This document shows, in pieces, positions 49,601 through 60,624 of a stretch of 64,000 nucleotides of DNA (positions are counted from its first letter, which is position 1; each line of letters starts with the position of its first letter). The notes under the pieces are model-generated. The model ran no database searches. It had not been told where the DNA came from and worked only from the letters and a program-made list of their open reading frames with translations. The DNA is from Isoetes taiwanensis. Lineage: Eukaryota; Streptophyta; Lycopodiopsida; Isoetales; Isoetaceae. A program made the translations under genes and the position numbers. The stretch lies in NCBI GenBank assembly GCA_021234155.1, contig JAJEKV010000022.1, positions 10,756,621-10,820,620 of the forward strand, in the 5' to 3' direction.

Positions 49601-49747
49601 ATAATTATAATTATCCATTGGTTTTATTAGCATAGCTAATAAAATCCATTATAAGCGAACCCTTGGGCCCTTGGAGCTCTTACGTAATACTTGGTGATGT
49701 GTCATGGTATGCATCATTATCACAGTATAGATACTGGAACATCCGCG
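46613..49747 (-). repeat. 5' LTR of the gypsy element, split by another LTR
   Basis: The segments 46613-47026 and 48715-49747 together align with the 10621-12078 LTR. Both termini are eroded: TGGCAGCTCCC replaces TGTGACGCTCCC, and GGAACATCCGCG replaces GGAACGTCACA. The break between the segments corresponds to about position 11035 in the other LTR. Confidence 0.85.
47027..48714 (+). mobile_element. Related LTR (probable solo LTR) inserted in the gypsy LTR, opposite orientation
   Basis: The sequence ends TGTCACA and resembles the reverse complement of the host LTR in many places. Examples are GGTGAAGTGGGGGTGGGGTCTTG near 47870, GGGATTTATTAGCT near 47228 and GCCATGGGAGGAAGAT near 48655. It is a diverged relative of the same family read on the plus strand. 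No internal retrotransposon sequence accompanies it, so a solo LTR is likely. A target duplication could not be seen, and the left boundary is approximate. Confidence 0.65.
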
Positions 49748-49960
49748 GTCTCATCAGGGGTCTACCCATGCTAGATGGTTCTCGGGAGGTGTACAATCAA
49801 TATCTTTGACACTTTCTTTTTCTTGTGGCCAATGGTGAAAACCACAAAATGCTAAAAATTTGCTCCTAGATGCTTTCTTCTTGTACTCACGGGGTTCTTG
49901 TAGGTTGGAGAAAGTGCCTTTGCTCTCTGGGACCTTTGGATGAGTAGCGTTTTTTGAGGT
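49748..49960 (+). mobile_element. L1-type LINE, part 2: RT fingers/palm end
   Basis: Coding continues from 10620 across the gypsy insertion: AAEALSQLFVVAARG before it and SLIRGLPMLDGS after it form the RT stretch that precedes the YADD box. The YADD box itself is damaged (CAATATCTTTGACACTTTC), then VGWRKCLCSLG matches the SGLKVNxxKS region. Coding stops near 49960, where a TTTTTT run marks the junction with the minus-strand LINE. Confidence 0.8.
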
Positions 49961-51229
49961 AAGAGGTGTTTTCCATTAATTAATTAAAGCCATACAAATG
50001 TTGTGGCGGTGAGGAAAATATATCGGCTGACCACGAGGAGTTAAATAAGTTTAAAAGTTTAAATATAAACAAGATAATAATATGGTGAAATGTATCTTCA
50101 AGCTTGTGAACAAAAACAAGAAAATTCACACCATTTGCTTTAGGATTTAAGAGTAATGTGAATGTGAAGTGCCTTGCCCTTTGTGAGAGAAATGAGAAAT
50201 CCTAACCTAACGTGACGAGAGAACAAAACACGCATGAACAAAGAGCCAAGCAAAATCTTTAGGCTTGTAGTTAGACAAGCAATAGATACAATATTGAGTA
50301 CTAGCGAGATGAGCTATTGGCGGAGATTTGGTGACAATAAGAAGGGAGCCATAGGTATTTGTGGAAGTTGGGTTAGAGGTTTTGGCTAAGGAGACTCATT
50401 CCTGCATTTTAGATCAAATATGGAATTGTAGACCCGATGAAGCCTTTATAAATTGCCAAAGTGATAGGCTGCATTATATTAGATCCATTCTCCATCAGCA
50501 ATGAGTGAAGATCACTTTGTCCATGAGGGAGGAGCAATGTACCATACAAATCTTGCTATCATCTTATGAAAGTAGTATAACCCTACTGTATCTGTGAAAT
50601 TTTGTCTATCGGTCGAAAGAGTAGTGATACATGAACAAAAAGTTGAGAATCGATTACATCTGGACAACCTCTACTCGCGATGAAATTTTGGCCCAAGAGT
50701 TTTCATTACTTGTTTAATCGACACGATAAGTTTCAATTCTAATGGCGATGCATTAGGCCTGGAGGCTTCAAGTACGTAACTCCTATATTTGTTGCTATAT
50801 ACAAGAGTAGCTTCATGATAAATTTGAGCATTGTATCAATTTGGTCTGCCTTCCCCTTGAAATTCGGATACTCTATCAATGACATGAGAAAAGGGGCATT
50901 AGAATTAGCCCGACATCAAGTTTTGAAACAAAAATAGTGAAGCTCTTAACAAATTTTACCCGACTCCATCCCAATTCTGTCATGGGAGCCTGCTTGAGGA
51001 AAACTTTACTTTTGTGAAGCGGTGCCAAAGCTTCGTCTAATTGGAAGTAGAACAGTCCGAATAGGAGAATTTTTTATGACCATTACCTGATCATTCCTTT
51101 GCTTTCGGATGTTTCATAAAGGCGTTAGACACCAGTAGTGTTTTTAAAGCATCATTAATACGTATACACTTTGTAAGTTAAAAGGATTTTTTGCATATTG
51201 AACAAATTACCAAATTTCTTTGTAAAACC

Positions 51230-51310
51230 GACAAAGTAAGCTTTGGGCAATCAAAATGTATTTGCATGGTTTCCTCACTCAAAGCAGTTAAGATTGACAC
51301 TCAGGTCTAA
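51230..51310 (-). pseudogene. LINE 2 zinc-binding RT tail (zf-RVT-like)
   Basis: The minus strand encodes LSEETMQIHFDCP, matching the CxxCxxxxETxxHLFxxCP region near the end of plant L1 ORF2. The first cysteine pair is lost to a frameshift. Confidence 0.6.
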
Positions 51311-52389
51311 TATGAGAGTTTCTCTTTTGTGACCCAGAGACACAAGATTTGGCGGACTTTCACGAGCAACCAGCAGGACAAAGTAATTTACTTTGGGGGG
51401 CCGATGGGATTTCAAGTATTGTTGAATAAGCTTTTACATTCATCCTGTTGGGAGCCACTTTGACTAAGCTTTAACATGGCTTGAGTCTTGTGATTTTGAG
51501 TCGAGCGCATAAACTTTCTGACTTTATATTTATTGATTCCATCTATTTTCGAGAGAAGACCATTTCCATAAGTCGGTGAGAAGATTCTGATTTGAGGATT
51601 TTACGAGATGAATAGACAGATTTATCACTAGATGTGCCATGAATTAATCTCCTAAAGATTGGTCCGGGAGATAGAGGTGTCCATTTGGAAAGCGATTTTT
51701 GACATGAGTGATGTTATGATGTTGCCATTTTTGCCTTATATCTTGGGATGTCTAATAGCCAAGGTGTTCCCATAGTTATCCTTAAAGCCCGTGAACCAAA
51801 GCAGTGTGAGTTCATGTTATGATCTTCCAAGTTTGGTTCATGAAAACAATTTTTGCACCACATTCGAGCTCTAATCATATTTTTTGCATAGGGAGATGTT
51901 TAACGCACAGGGTGTAAAATGCAAAAAGAACTTCGGGTAGAGTGAATAATAGTAGGGTGTCCATCACGGATAAGAACATTTCAGCGGTATCTAATGAAAA
52001 TTGAAGCTAAGGAATTATTCCCATTTTAAAGATCTCGGATGAATTTACCGGCCAGGCACATGCTTGGAGGTATAAATTTTTCTGACGGCCTCCATATTTT
52101 CTCTCAAGGGTGTGATATCCCAATTGGTAGTGATTGCACTTTTCCAAATGAAGTTCAGTGGTCTTCTCAGCTCTTTATAAATACATAGGTGCCACAGGCG
52201 AGGAGGAGTAAAAAATATGAAGCCAGAGCCGAGCAATTTTGCAATTATGTAGTCTGCCCGACTAGAGAGAGTGCTCACAGAGAAATTCAATTTTTCTAAT
52301 TCTCACGAATAATAGGATCCAGAACCTTTGTGTTTGAATTTGAGGAGATAAAGGCATATACCTAGAAGCTTGGTGCTTGCATGGGTGAG

Positions 52390-53300
52390 AACCTTAATTC
52401 CACAAGATTATCATGGTAGATTTGATAATAAATATACCAACATTTAGAAAGATACAGGAGGCAGCGGAGAAGGAATCAATAATATCAAGAAACTTAGCAA
52501 TATTCTGGGATTGGATTCTAAAAAGCAAATGTGTCATGCATCTTGAGATGGTCAGTACGCCATTATTATCGGGGAAGATCAAGGCCTTTAATGTGTCCAC
52601 TAATGCGGTGGTAATAGCCATAGCTTTAGAGAGCATTTCAGCACAACAAGATATAAATATGGGGCTAGAGGACAACCTTATGCGACCCTCGAGCTAGCAG
52701 AAAAAGTGGAGGGAGAGCCATTAATCAAATTTAAATTTGCCATGGAATTAAGACCAAAAATCAAAGAGATGATTTTGTGATTGAAACGATTTCTTCAAAG
52801 CAAATTCAAGAAATCCCCAGTTAATGAGTCGAGAAATATAGCAGAATCTAATTTTAGAAGAACACATTTACGAGAGGAAATTCTATTCCGGTCTTGTGAG
52901 CCCTCCATAGCCACAATGAAGTTGTCGGTGGAATCTATTATTGGGTAAGCCAGTTACACGATATCAATGCATTTTTTGTAAGAAAGGTTTCACTGTGCCA
53001 ATAATCTTGGTACACAATTTATGCGAGGTTAGTTAAGGATATATAGGTCTCGGTCGGAGAAAGTAATAGGCTTGTCGACCTTTGGGACCAAAGTAATAAA
53101 TCAATGAGATGGAGAATGCGAATTAGGCCTTCCGAAACCATGAACCAGATTTAATTATGTCTTGCTTTAGAGCATCCAAAATGAATGTATAACTTCGAGA
53201 ATCTTGGTCAGGTCAGGGGGATTTACCTTCTTGAAACTCATAAGAACATTAAAGATTTCTTGCTCGGTTGGAATGGCGACAATTGAATCATCCATTAATT
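52390..53300 (-). pseudogene. LINE 2 reverse transcriptase
   Basis: At about 53040-53100 the minus strand encodes ITLVPKVDKPITFSD, the start of the L1 RT palm (LIPKxxxPxxxxDFRPISL). At about 52400-52690 it encodes a CAEMLSKAMAI...GVLTIS segment and then DSFSAAS, the region around the YADD box and SGLxxNxxKS. The YADD residues are destroyed by frameshift. Confidence 0.78.
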
Positions 53301-53779
53301 TTGTCATTATTAGGAATAATTGGCTAATTTGAGAAAGGAAAATTTCTTTTTTGATAAAATGTGAGCATTGGGAACACTCTCTTTGAATAAGCTGACATAT
53401 TGGTCATGGAAGAAATTTTAATATCGAAGTCTCAATACTAGTACCATTTCTCAGTTGGACCTTAATAATGGAATTGTTAAGCAATCTATTTCTAGCGATC
53501 TGTGAAAGAATTTAGAGTACACTATCCATCTCTTTGTTATGATCACTTACGTTGAGTGGCATAACTCTTAGCTCGATCTCCTCCAATTTGGTTTTAATTT
53601 TTGTTTCCAAGATTTCCTCCCAACTGAAGATTTATGTTATGGGGTTGATTGGAGTTTAGATCCTAAGATCTCTCATTTGACTATAGAAATTCTTCTGTCT
53701 AACCTTCTCCCATATGGATGGTCTTGGACGGTTTTTGATCCGAGGATTTCATCGCTTTATCTTAGAGTAAAACGCTTTC

Positions 53780-54440
53780 ATAGTTTGAGAACCATTAGAA
53801 GGGCTATTAGGAAATGTCGAGAATTATTACCATTTTGAGAAATAAGGAAGTTCTTGAAATCAGTGAGAAATGCTACATTTTGTAATAAAGGGGCGGGTTT
53901 GAGGTTTAAAGGGGTGCTTCCCATATAAGAATAAAAGGTGAGAAGCTTTGTAGAAAAGTGAGGTTGATGATGAGAGATAGAGGTAGTCTCATCACTAACC
54001 ACATAACAGGTATCGAGAATGATGTACTTGAGGGGTAGAGACATAGAAGATCTATAGAGCACAGATACAACCTATTTAGAGTTCTTGTTGTTGACCAAGT
54101 ATAATTTCTTTGTTGAAGAAGGAACATAGATCAAGTTTTGTATCGAGGAAATAAGAGTATCGATTTTCTCTCGGTAGTGGACATATTAGTGCTGTTTCCT
54201 AGCTTCATGTCCCAATTTGGTGTGTTGTTGATCTCGGAGATGACCAGTCCATTTGAGGTTGAGAGGAAATCCATGTATTAATTTCGGGCAGAATAGTTTC
54301 TGTCCTTTGGATTTGTGGGAGCATATACATTAATGACCCCAGCTGAGTTGTTAATTGAGAGAAAATCCTTTGCTGCCAACATTCTTTAGGTTCGTGAAAT
54401 AAGAGACTTGTAGTGCCATAGATTTCCAAATTGTGATGGG
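53780..54440 (-). pseudogene. LINE 2 endonuclease (AP-type)
   Basis: At about 54296-54335 the minus strand encodes VINVYAPTNPKDR, the conserved VYxP block of L1 endonuclease. Further on, the 53900-54060 part encodes a VVSDETTSISHH stretch that fits the SDHxP catalytic block after frame damage. Confidence 0.7.
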
Positions 54441-54999
54441 GCCTTACTAGTACCGAGCTTCAATCCAAATGGATGAGAGCAGGATAGATCGATCGAGATA
54501 GGCTAGAGCTTTCAAATTTAAGTTTAGTTTCTGGGTAGAATTATATGACTTTTATCTTTATGCAGTGAGAAGATAATTCTCCTTCTTTTATGGGCCTTTG
54601 GCTCCCTAACATTCAAAGTATTTGTTTTCATTGGTGGAAGCTATATAGGAACTAGGAGATAAATCTATGATTTGAATTTCTTTGTTCTTTTTGCTCCCTA
54701 GTATTCACATTTGGAGTCTTTTCTTGAGATAGGATAAAATAGTATTAGAGGTTAGCGGTTTTTTCTTTTTTTGATTTAGGAACCCCTTGGAACTATTGAT
54801 AGCTGGGAAAGGCAGAAATTCTCATTTTCCCAATTTTCCTTATCACTATCATTTGTCATTTATGCGAGGCAACCACAGGGGAAAAAAGCCTCAAATAACT
54901 TTTCATTATCCTCATTAGAATCTATATCATTTAAATTATAGAAAAGGGGAACTTGCCCTCTCTGAAGGAAATATCCTTGTTGCATCCATTTGGAGTTTC

Positions 55000-57064
55000 G
55001 CAGTTTGAGCATCTTTGTGAGCAAGAGCTTGTTTGAAAGCTCGAGGAGATACTATGTCCATACCTTGGCTGGTGTTTTCTTGAACAAATTCTTGGGCAAA
55101 ATCAACCTACGCATCGTATCTTGAACCACCTCATGGCGGACCATAATTCCTTGCTATTAAGACAACAACCTTCTGCAAACTTGCAATGGAGCTCAAACTT
55201 CTTTGATATAGATGATGAACAGGGGGCTTCAGGGGAGGACGTTTGGATAAATCAATTCATGGTCAATATGTGAATGAAAATTGGTAATGGTAGTTTCTTG
55301 AGAATTGAAGGCGAGGAAGTGGAGAAACCATTTCACGACATAGCTTCTCCTTTATTACTCAATAAGTTGCATACAATTGCTTGATCAACATTTAAGCTAG
55401 CAAGTACACACTTTGGAACTTATTAGAGGCGAGTGGAACCTTGTCAATGATGGAGTCCACATTTCTTTTGGAACCTTTTTGAAACTTGAGCAGGAAGGGT
55501 AGGTTGTAAAGGCGGTTTGGGTACGTAAAGTGATTTGATTGCGACAAATTTGTTGCATGGGGATGTAGAAGTTGTTCTTGCGGTGAACTTATATCGCCAG
55601 CTTGACCACTTTTATGTCGATTACGCAGTGTGATTTCTTTGCGAGACATACTTTGAAGATGTTTCTTGTTGATCAGGCATCTTTTAGACTTACTTTCTTG
55701 TGGAGCAAGTCAATTATTGCTCTGCTAAGATTTGGTCCATGATTTTGAGACCCTTAGGATAGTGCATTTGTAGTAAGCATGGCTTTTATTATTTAATGGA
55801 ACACCTCTTACATTTAGGCCGGGCCGTGGTAGGAGAATGTGTTAGATTCTCTTACAGTTCAACATGTTGTACAATTTCTGTCTTGATATTAAGCCGCCAT
55901 TGACTTTGGTCAATCGACCTTAGTAATATGACCTCCAAATTGAGTCAATGGCAAAATTTCTTGTTCATGGGCTTGTTTTGTCATGCCTTTGCTGGAAAAT
56001 GCGGCTAGAAATCATTTGCCTCAAGTGACTTGTTTCTCAATGTTCTACGGTGATCTTGCGGTATGCATTTATAATACCTCCTTGTACCAAAAATGTCTTC
56101 TCGAGCAACTTTCGACATTGGAATTAGCTTGACCCATCTCAATGATAAATTGGAGTTTGGTAAAAGGCATCGAAAAGATAGATGTTTAGGTCTTTTGGAA
56201 AATTCGGAGTTAGACAAAAGCTCTTGGAGACACAGGAGGTGGATATTGGGTACGAATGCTAATTACATGGGAGTTGAATAAGTTTTGAAGCAGTCCTCCT
56301 TCGATGGTGGATTCAAGCCTTGCAGTTGCTGGATGCTACACACCTAGAAATTTGTCATATCCTAAGTATTTAATTTTGGATCCCATTTTAAAAAAAGCGG
56401 AAAGTTTGATTCAAAGTAAGGGATCGATTTGAGGTAATTATGGGTTCTTTGTGAGCCACATTCCACCGCAATTGCTTGTTACATGGCGTTGGTAAATTCC
56501 CGCTTTGCGGGTTTAGGCAGGACCTGCTTGTCCAAGTAATATTCAGTCGATTGACTTTAATAAGAGCGGCCGAGAATCCCTAAGAAGGAGAAGTACAGAT
56601 AGAGCGAAGGATATTGATATGGTAAAACTTTGCTTGCTGCGCGGTGGATGGCTCGCCAATCACGGCATATGGGTATCGCTCGGATAAGAATTGCGGTTTG
56701 GGACTCCACCATGGCGGAGGTCATTTGGTCAATAAGGAGACGACCCTTGTACGGGGATCTTTGTCGAAATTATCGAGGCCCGGAGTTTTGCCAGGTCTAA
56801 CGGGATCCATGCGCACGTTTCAGTTAACTTAAAATTGCCAAAAAGGCCGAGTGTTAGATTTTATGGAAAGAGCTTCGCTTGAAGAGCTAAGCCGATGGGG
56901 TCTCGGCGGCGGCAGAAAAGGCTAGGCAGGTCTACTGGAGAAGGGCCCAAATAATTTGCTTTGCATCTGAAATGATCAGGAAATATAGGGACAGAAATAA
57001 GCCTTGAGAAGGGAAAGGTAGAAGGATGAAGATTTGGGAATTGAAAGCGAAGAGACGCAAACAT
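55000..57064 (-). pseudogene. LINE 2 ORF1-like region
   Basis: Several minus frames (55392-55649, 56005-56217, 56861-57064) lie upstream of the endonuclease where L1 ORF1 is expected. None shows a clear RNA-binding or zinc-knuckle motif, so the assignment rests on position. Confidence 0.4.
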
Positions 57065-57313
57065 CTATCTATTCAAGAGGTGTTAATTCAATCCCTCAAG
57101 CCATCATTGGGAAGCGTTATCACCATCATTTTGCCTAATTTGATGTGAAAATCTAAATTCTGTTTAGATGCAATTTAATGATCCTTGTATTATAAATATA
57201 CAGTATCTGAATAGTATTTTGTAGCTTCAATATTTTTTAGTACCAATAGATTCCTCAATCCAAGAATAAACTAATTGTATAGATTCTTTACTACTTTTAG
57301 GACAAGGAACACA

Positions 57314-57640
57314 TTATTCAAGTTGAAGTTTGATGAGAAGATGCCTCGATGATGAAATTTCAAAGATGGGAGGATAGGCCGATTTAAGCCACAAAGATAA
57401 TCGTCTTCTTTGTTTTGGAATTGCAAAATTTTGAATCACGATAGATCTTTTGCATGCTAGGCAGAGAAATGCTAGCCCTACAGGCTGTTCCAAATCCAAG
57501 TAAGTTTGCTGGTGAGATGGAACATTCTTGGCAGGATTTACCCAAAATGAACGACATTTAGGGCAAAAGGCAAAATCGATTTTGGCCCTACGACATTTTT
57601 CGTCTCCTTCCACCCCACTCCATTTGGATAGATGCCTCAT
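57314..57640 (-). pseudogene. Cysteine-rich ORF with CxxC pairs at the LINE 2 5' end
   Basis: A 108-codon minus frame contains FAFCPKCRSFW and, about 30 residues on, FLCLACKRS: two CxxC pairs that could bind zinc. The C-terminal part is basic. It lies at or just inside the 5' end of the minus-strand LINE, so it may be the start of its ORF1 or a separate insertion. Family not recognised. Confidence 0.35.
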
Positions 57641-57649
57641 CGATGGCGT

Positions 57650-59190
57650 TCCTCTTACCTAATTTCTTGGCTTTCATTGCACGGATGAATTGCTTCCTCA
57701 TAGGGTCCAACCCACAAAACTTTAGGCGTTTCACAATAACGAGTGCATGTTTTATAATAGCAGGATTCAGGAATCATTAAAGGTCTTGAAAATATTTGTT
57801 GCGGTGGAGAACGTGGTTCATCCTTCGCGAGGATCTACGCAGTTACAAGTCAAAGTCGCCATGTACATGTCTATATAGCATCATCTTCTTGGCTCCTGAA
57901 TATAAGATGAATGAGATAGATGTCTTGGGGTGGTATATCGGAGAAGGTTACATTGTTAAGATACCTTGGGCTAAGTGCACATCAAAGCTTCTAAAGAAGC
58001 GTGAAAGCTTTGAAATGTTGGACTTCCGTAAGTGAGTCATGATCTCAAGGACATTTGGGCTCCTCCTTGTTAAGATGACTCTCCTCGCTTAAAGGTTGAT
58101 GTGAAATACTTACAAGTCTCTCCCCTTTCAAGACATTTCATCAAGCCCTAATCTGGGGCCTTGTTTTATCCTCTGCATCCATAAATAAAATGCTTTCCCA
58201 TTTCTTGAGTGCTTGCTTCTTGGGATCTGGTTGGTCTTTATTCCATGGCCCAATCCCAAGCTTGTCTTCGACCTTGATATCATCTTTGGTGGCTTCCCTT
58301 ACCAAGGTGCATGATCATTAGCCTTTATATTGCACTTGTACATCCGAGATCACACTTGGCTGACTGGGGTTTTAGGTGCGGCTTGGTATGATTTTGGTCA
58401 TCTTTTGTGATGGGAGGCTTTTTCGGACAAAGATTTACTGACCTCTGAGATGGGATCGGCAAATGGGTTTAAGTGCCTATTTGATATGTGCGTTGTTAAG
58501 CAGAAGATTTATTTCTTCCATGCACTTGTTGCTTTTGGATTTGTGAAGCCTCTCTACATCTAAAATCAGGCATCGCCGGAGGTTCTCTTGTGGAAGAATG
58601 TTTGGATGTGGACATGGGATAAGTGCTCCACCTAAAATATTGTATTTGCGATGGCAAATTCTCCATAGATGTGTTGGTGAATGTCTTGGTTCACAAGATG
58701 AACCCTAGAGTCTCGGTCGTTGCCCTCTCTGTGTAATGTGTTGGCTTGTTGAACTCTTGCTTCTTCTTCTAGATATAGAAACTGGCATTGGTTATTCACT
58801 CTTTTGGTGTGTCTCTCACTGCTTGAGAAGATCCTTGCACTTTACCCACACGCTATGACTCGCTTGTAAGAAGTGGGCATTTTCATCGCGCTTCTAGTTG
58901 GTTTTTGTGGTCTATATGGCGAGCTGACGTTTAATATGGTACTTACATCACCGGATCAGCGGCTTCTTCTTCATTGTGCTGTGAAGATCACTAAAGCTTA
59001 TCGTTGCTCATCTCTGGTGATGATAAAAAGATATAATTGGCGGAACATATTTCACAGTGTTCTTCTTATGCATAGGCAGTGTTTATTGCCTAGTTAGTTA
59101 GCATATCCACTAAGGTTTCCTTACTGTTTGCATTGCATTGTGTATTCTTTATGCTGTTCTTCGATAAAAAGAGTCCGATGCGAAAAAAAT
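57650..59190 (+). mobile_element. L1-type LINE, part 3: C-terminal ORF2, 3' UTR and A-rich tail
   Basis: NFLGFHCTDELLPHRV at about 57660-57700 matches the YLGF block after the RT palm. VKIPWAKCTSK followed by MLDFR (about 57955-58030) matches the WxKxCxPKxxGGLGxxD block. Around 58560-58960 the zf-RVT-like end and a WFLWSIWR stretch follow. The 3' end is CGATGCGAAAAAAAT, directly before the 13-bp duplication. Frames are broken throughout. Confidence 0.8.
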
Positions 59191-59203
59191 AAATAGTGCT
59201 TTC
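59191..59203. repeat. Target site duplication of the outer LINE, right copy
   Basis: AAATAGTGCTTTC here equals 10055-10067 and follows the A-rich LINE tail directly. Confidence 0.85.
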
Positions 59204-59655
59204 TTTTTCATATTTCTATTTGTATTTTTTCTTATTCAAGAAAGACAATATTGTTGTAGCAAGGATCAAGGTATTCTAGGATTGTTTTTTGTAGATTTTT
59301 AACTTCAAAATACAGAATAGTGACTAGTTTTGTGCTTGTTGTACGACAATAAACCTAACATGATATGAGAGTAGATGCATGATAAACGTATTATTTCCAA
59401 GGGATGAAGTATGATATTCTGATATGTTGCCTTGCCTGTTCTTTTTAGAGCATATAGAAACCTCTCTAACATTTTTGGACATTCGCTATTAGATATATGG
59501 GGTAAAATATATTTACCCGAAGCCTATTTCTTTCTTCTTGAGTTTACATTTGTATTTTAAGAATGGTACTTCGTGTATATGACAAAACAATTTTGGTTAC
59601 AAGTATATTCTTAAAAATCTGGTACTTAAAATTAGGATAAGTGTATTTGCAGAAG
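59204..59655 (+). other. Original intron sequence after the nest
   Basis: AT-rich sequence with no coding or transposon motif. With 9919-10067 it makes up the pre-insertion intron. The acceptor region ends TTGCAGAAG. Confidence 0.5.
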
Positions 59656-59788
59656 GCGAGTTTCTGGGAAGATCGTCAACACAATAAGGTCAGATGATCC
59701 ATCGGCTGAGGAGGATCTGGATGGACTTGCAGGAGATTCATCTGAAGAAATAGTTCTATACAATTTTTTTTACAGTGATAGTTCTTGA
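59656..59788 (+). CDS. Host gene, terminal exon C (unidentified protein)
   Basis: The exon adds one G to complete a Trp codon left open at 9918, then encodes RVSGKIVNTIRSDDPSAEED and GLAGDSSEEIVLYNFFYSDS, ending with a final Ser at TGA 59786-59788. Composition is protein-like: acidic, with no low complexity. An acceptor three bases earlier (CAG/AAG) would create an in-frame TGA with exon B, so the AAG/GCG site is preferred. No family was recognised. Confidence 0.6.
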
Positions 59789-60620
59789 CTCATTATCAGT
59801 CAATCCAAAATGAACTCACTCTATGGCCAGAGACCTTGCGAGGTCAATCTTAACTAGCTAAATATGAAACGATTGGGTAGTATTTACGTGATTTAAAATC
59901 TGAAAATGCGTTAAAATGTTAAAATGTCTTTTTGGCAAATTCAAGCGATCTTCTGAATCTCAAGGAAAAAGAGAGAGTTGTATGAAGCGGTTTGTGTTGC
60001 CATCCAGAACTCACATTATTTACACATATACAAATTGTTAGAAAGTGCACTATTTGGGAAAGTGACTTTGGAGCTACATAACCCTAAGCTAATTACTAGC
60101 TTTGGTTTTGATGTAATAAGTAGGTACCCAAATGTTTAACTTACAATGGAGTTCTTAACGTATATGTTATATGAGGGAGGATAAGCCTAGGTGCAAATGT
60201 TGTAGAGAACCTTTGATAAACATGTCACACTTCTCTCGTGAAGGTAATGTTGACTTTCTGGTATCAACTTACGTGTAGAGTGTATCAAATTTGCACTATC
60301 GCAGGTAATTTTCATCGCTAATTTTTAACACCTGCTTGTAGCAAAAGGAAATGGTGCGCCCCTTCTTTCTATTTAATATTCTTGACGGCGGTACAGTAAT
60401 AGAAAAATGAAAAGTAACAACTAAACAATGAAATTCTACAAATATAATAGGAAGAGTACTTGGGGTAACAGCACTTTCGTAAATTCAAATGAAGTAGAAA
60501 GATTGCCAGCACTGATTAAACAAGATACCTTGATTAAATGGCAGGATGAAAACCTAAGCGGTCTGATCTCTTCTAGATCTGGGATAAATCACTGTAAAAA
60601 CGAAGAGCTAAAAAGGATAA
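59789..60620. other. 3' flank of the host gene
   Basis: Probably the 3' UTR followed by intergenic DNA. A 79-codon plus frame at 60428-60667 runs into the repeat below and is not recognised. Confidence 0.4.
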
Positions 60621-60624
60621 TCCC

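Larger units (their letters stand above)
10621..49747 (-). mobile_element. Ty3/gypsy chromovirus, decayed, with nested insertions
   Basis: The element is defined by paired LTRs, a GTCTC target duplication, a polypurine tract inside the left LTR, a tRNA-iMet-type primer site inside the right LTR, and pol traces in the expected order on the minus strand: gag, protease, RT, RNase H, integrase, chromodomain. All frames are broken. It interrupts the RT of a plus-strand LINE, whose coding sequence reads on across the insertion. Its own integrase is interrupted by the CACTA element. The 39-kb span far exceeds a normal chromovirus: about 8.3 kb is the CACTA insertion, 1.7 kb is a related LTR, and about 21 kb (25.3-46.6 kb) is unexplained. 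Confidence 0.85.
49960..57650 (-). mobile_element. Second L1-type LINE, minus strand, inserted in the first
   Basis: Minus-strand domain traces follow L1 order: ORF1-like frames (about 57.0-55.0 kb), endonuclease (54.7-53.8 kb), reverse transcriptase (53.3-52.4 kb) and a zinc-knuckle-like end (about 51.25 kb). It lies between LINE part 2 and LINE part 3 of the plus-strand element, so it inserted there. Length of about 7.7 kb suits a full L1. Frames are broken. The exact ends are uncertain; a T run at about 49951 may be its A tail on the other strand. Confidence 0.75.
9919..59655 (+). other. Giant intron (49.7 kb) filled by nested transposons
   Basis: The donor GTAAGC is at 9919 and the acceptor reads TTTGCAGAAG before 59656. 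Only 9919-10067 and 59204-59655 are not accounted for by inserted elements, so the intron before insertion was about 600 bp. The outermost insertion, a LINE, is bounded by a 13-bp target duplication, which shows that the two intron ends were once adjacent. Confidence 0.6.

Noticed and set aside
52413-52697. 94-codon plus-strand frame
   Set aside because: It is the antisense shadow of the minus-strand LINE reverse transcriptase.
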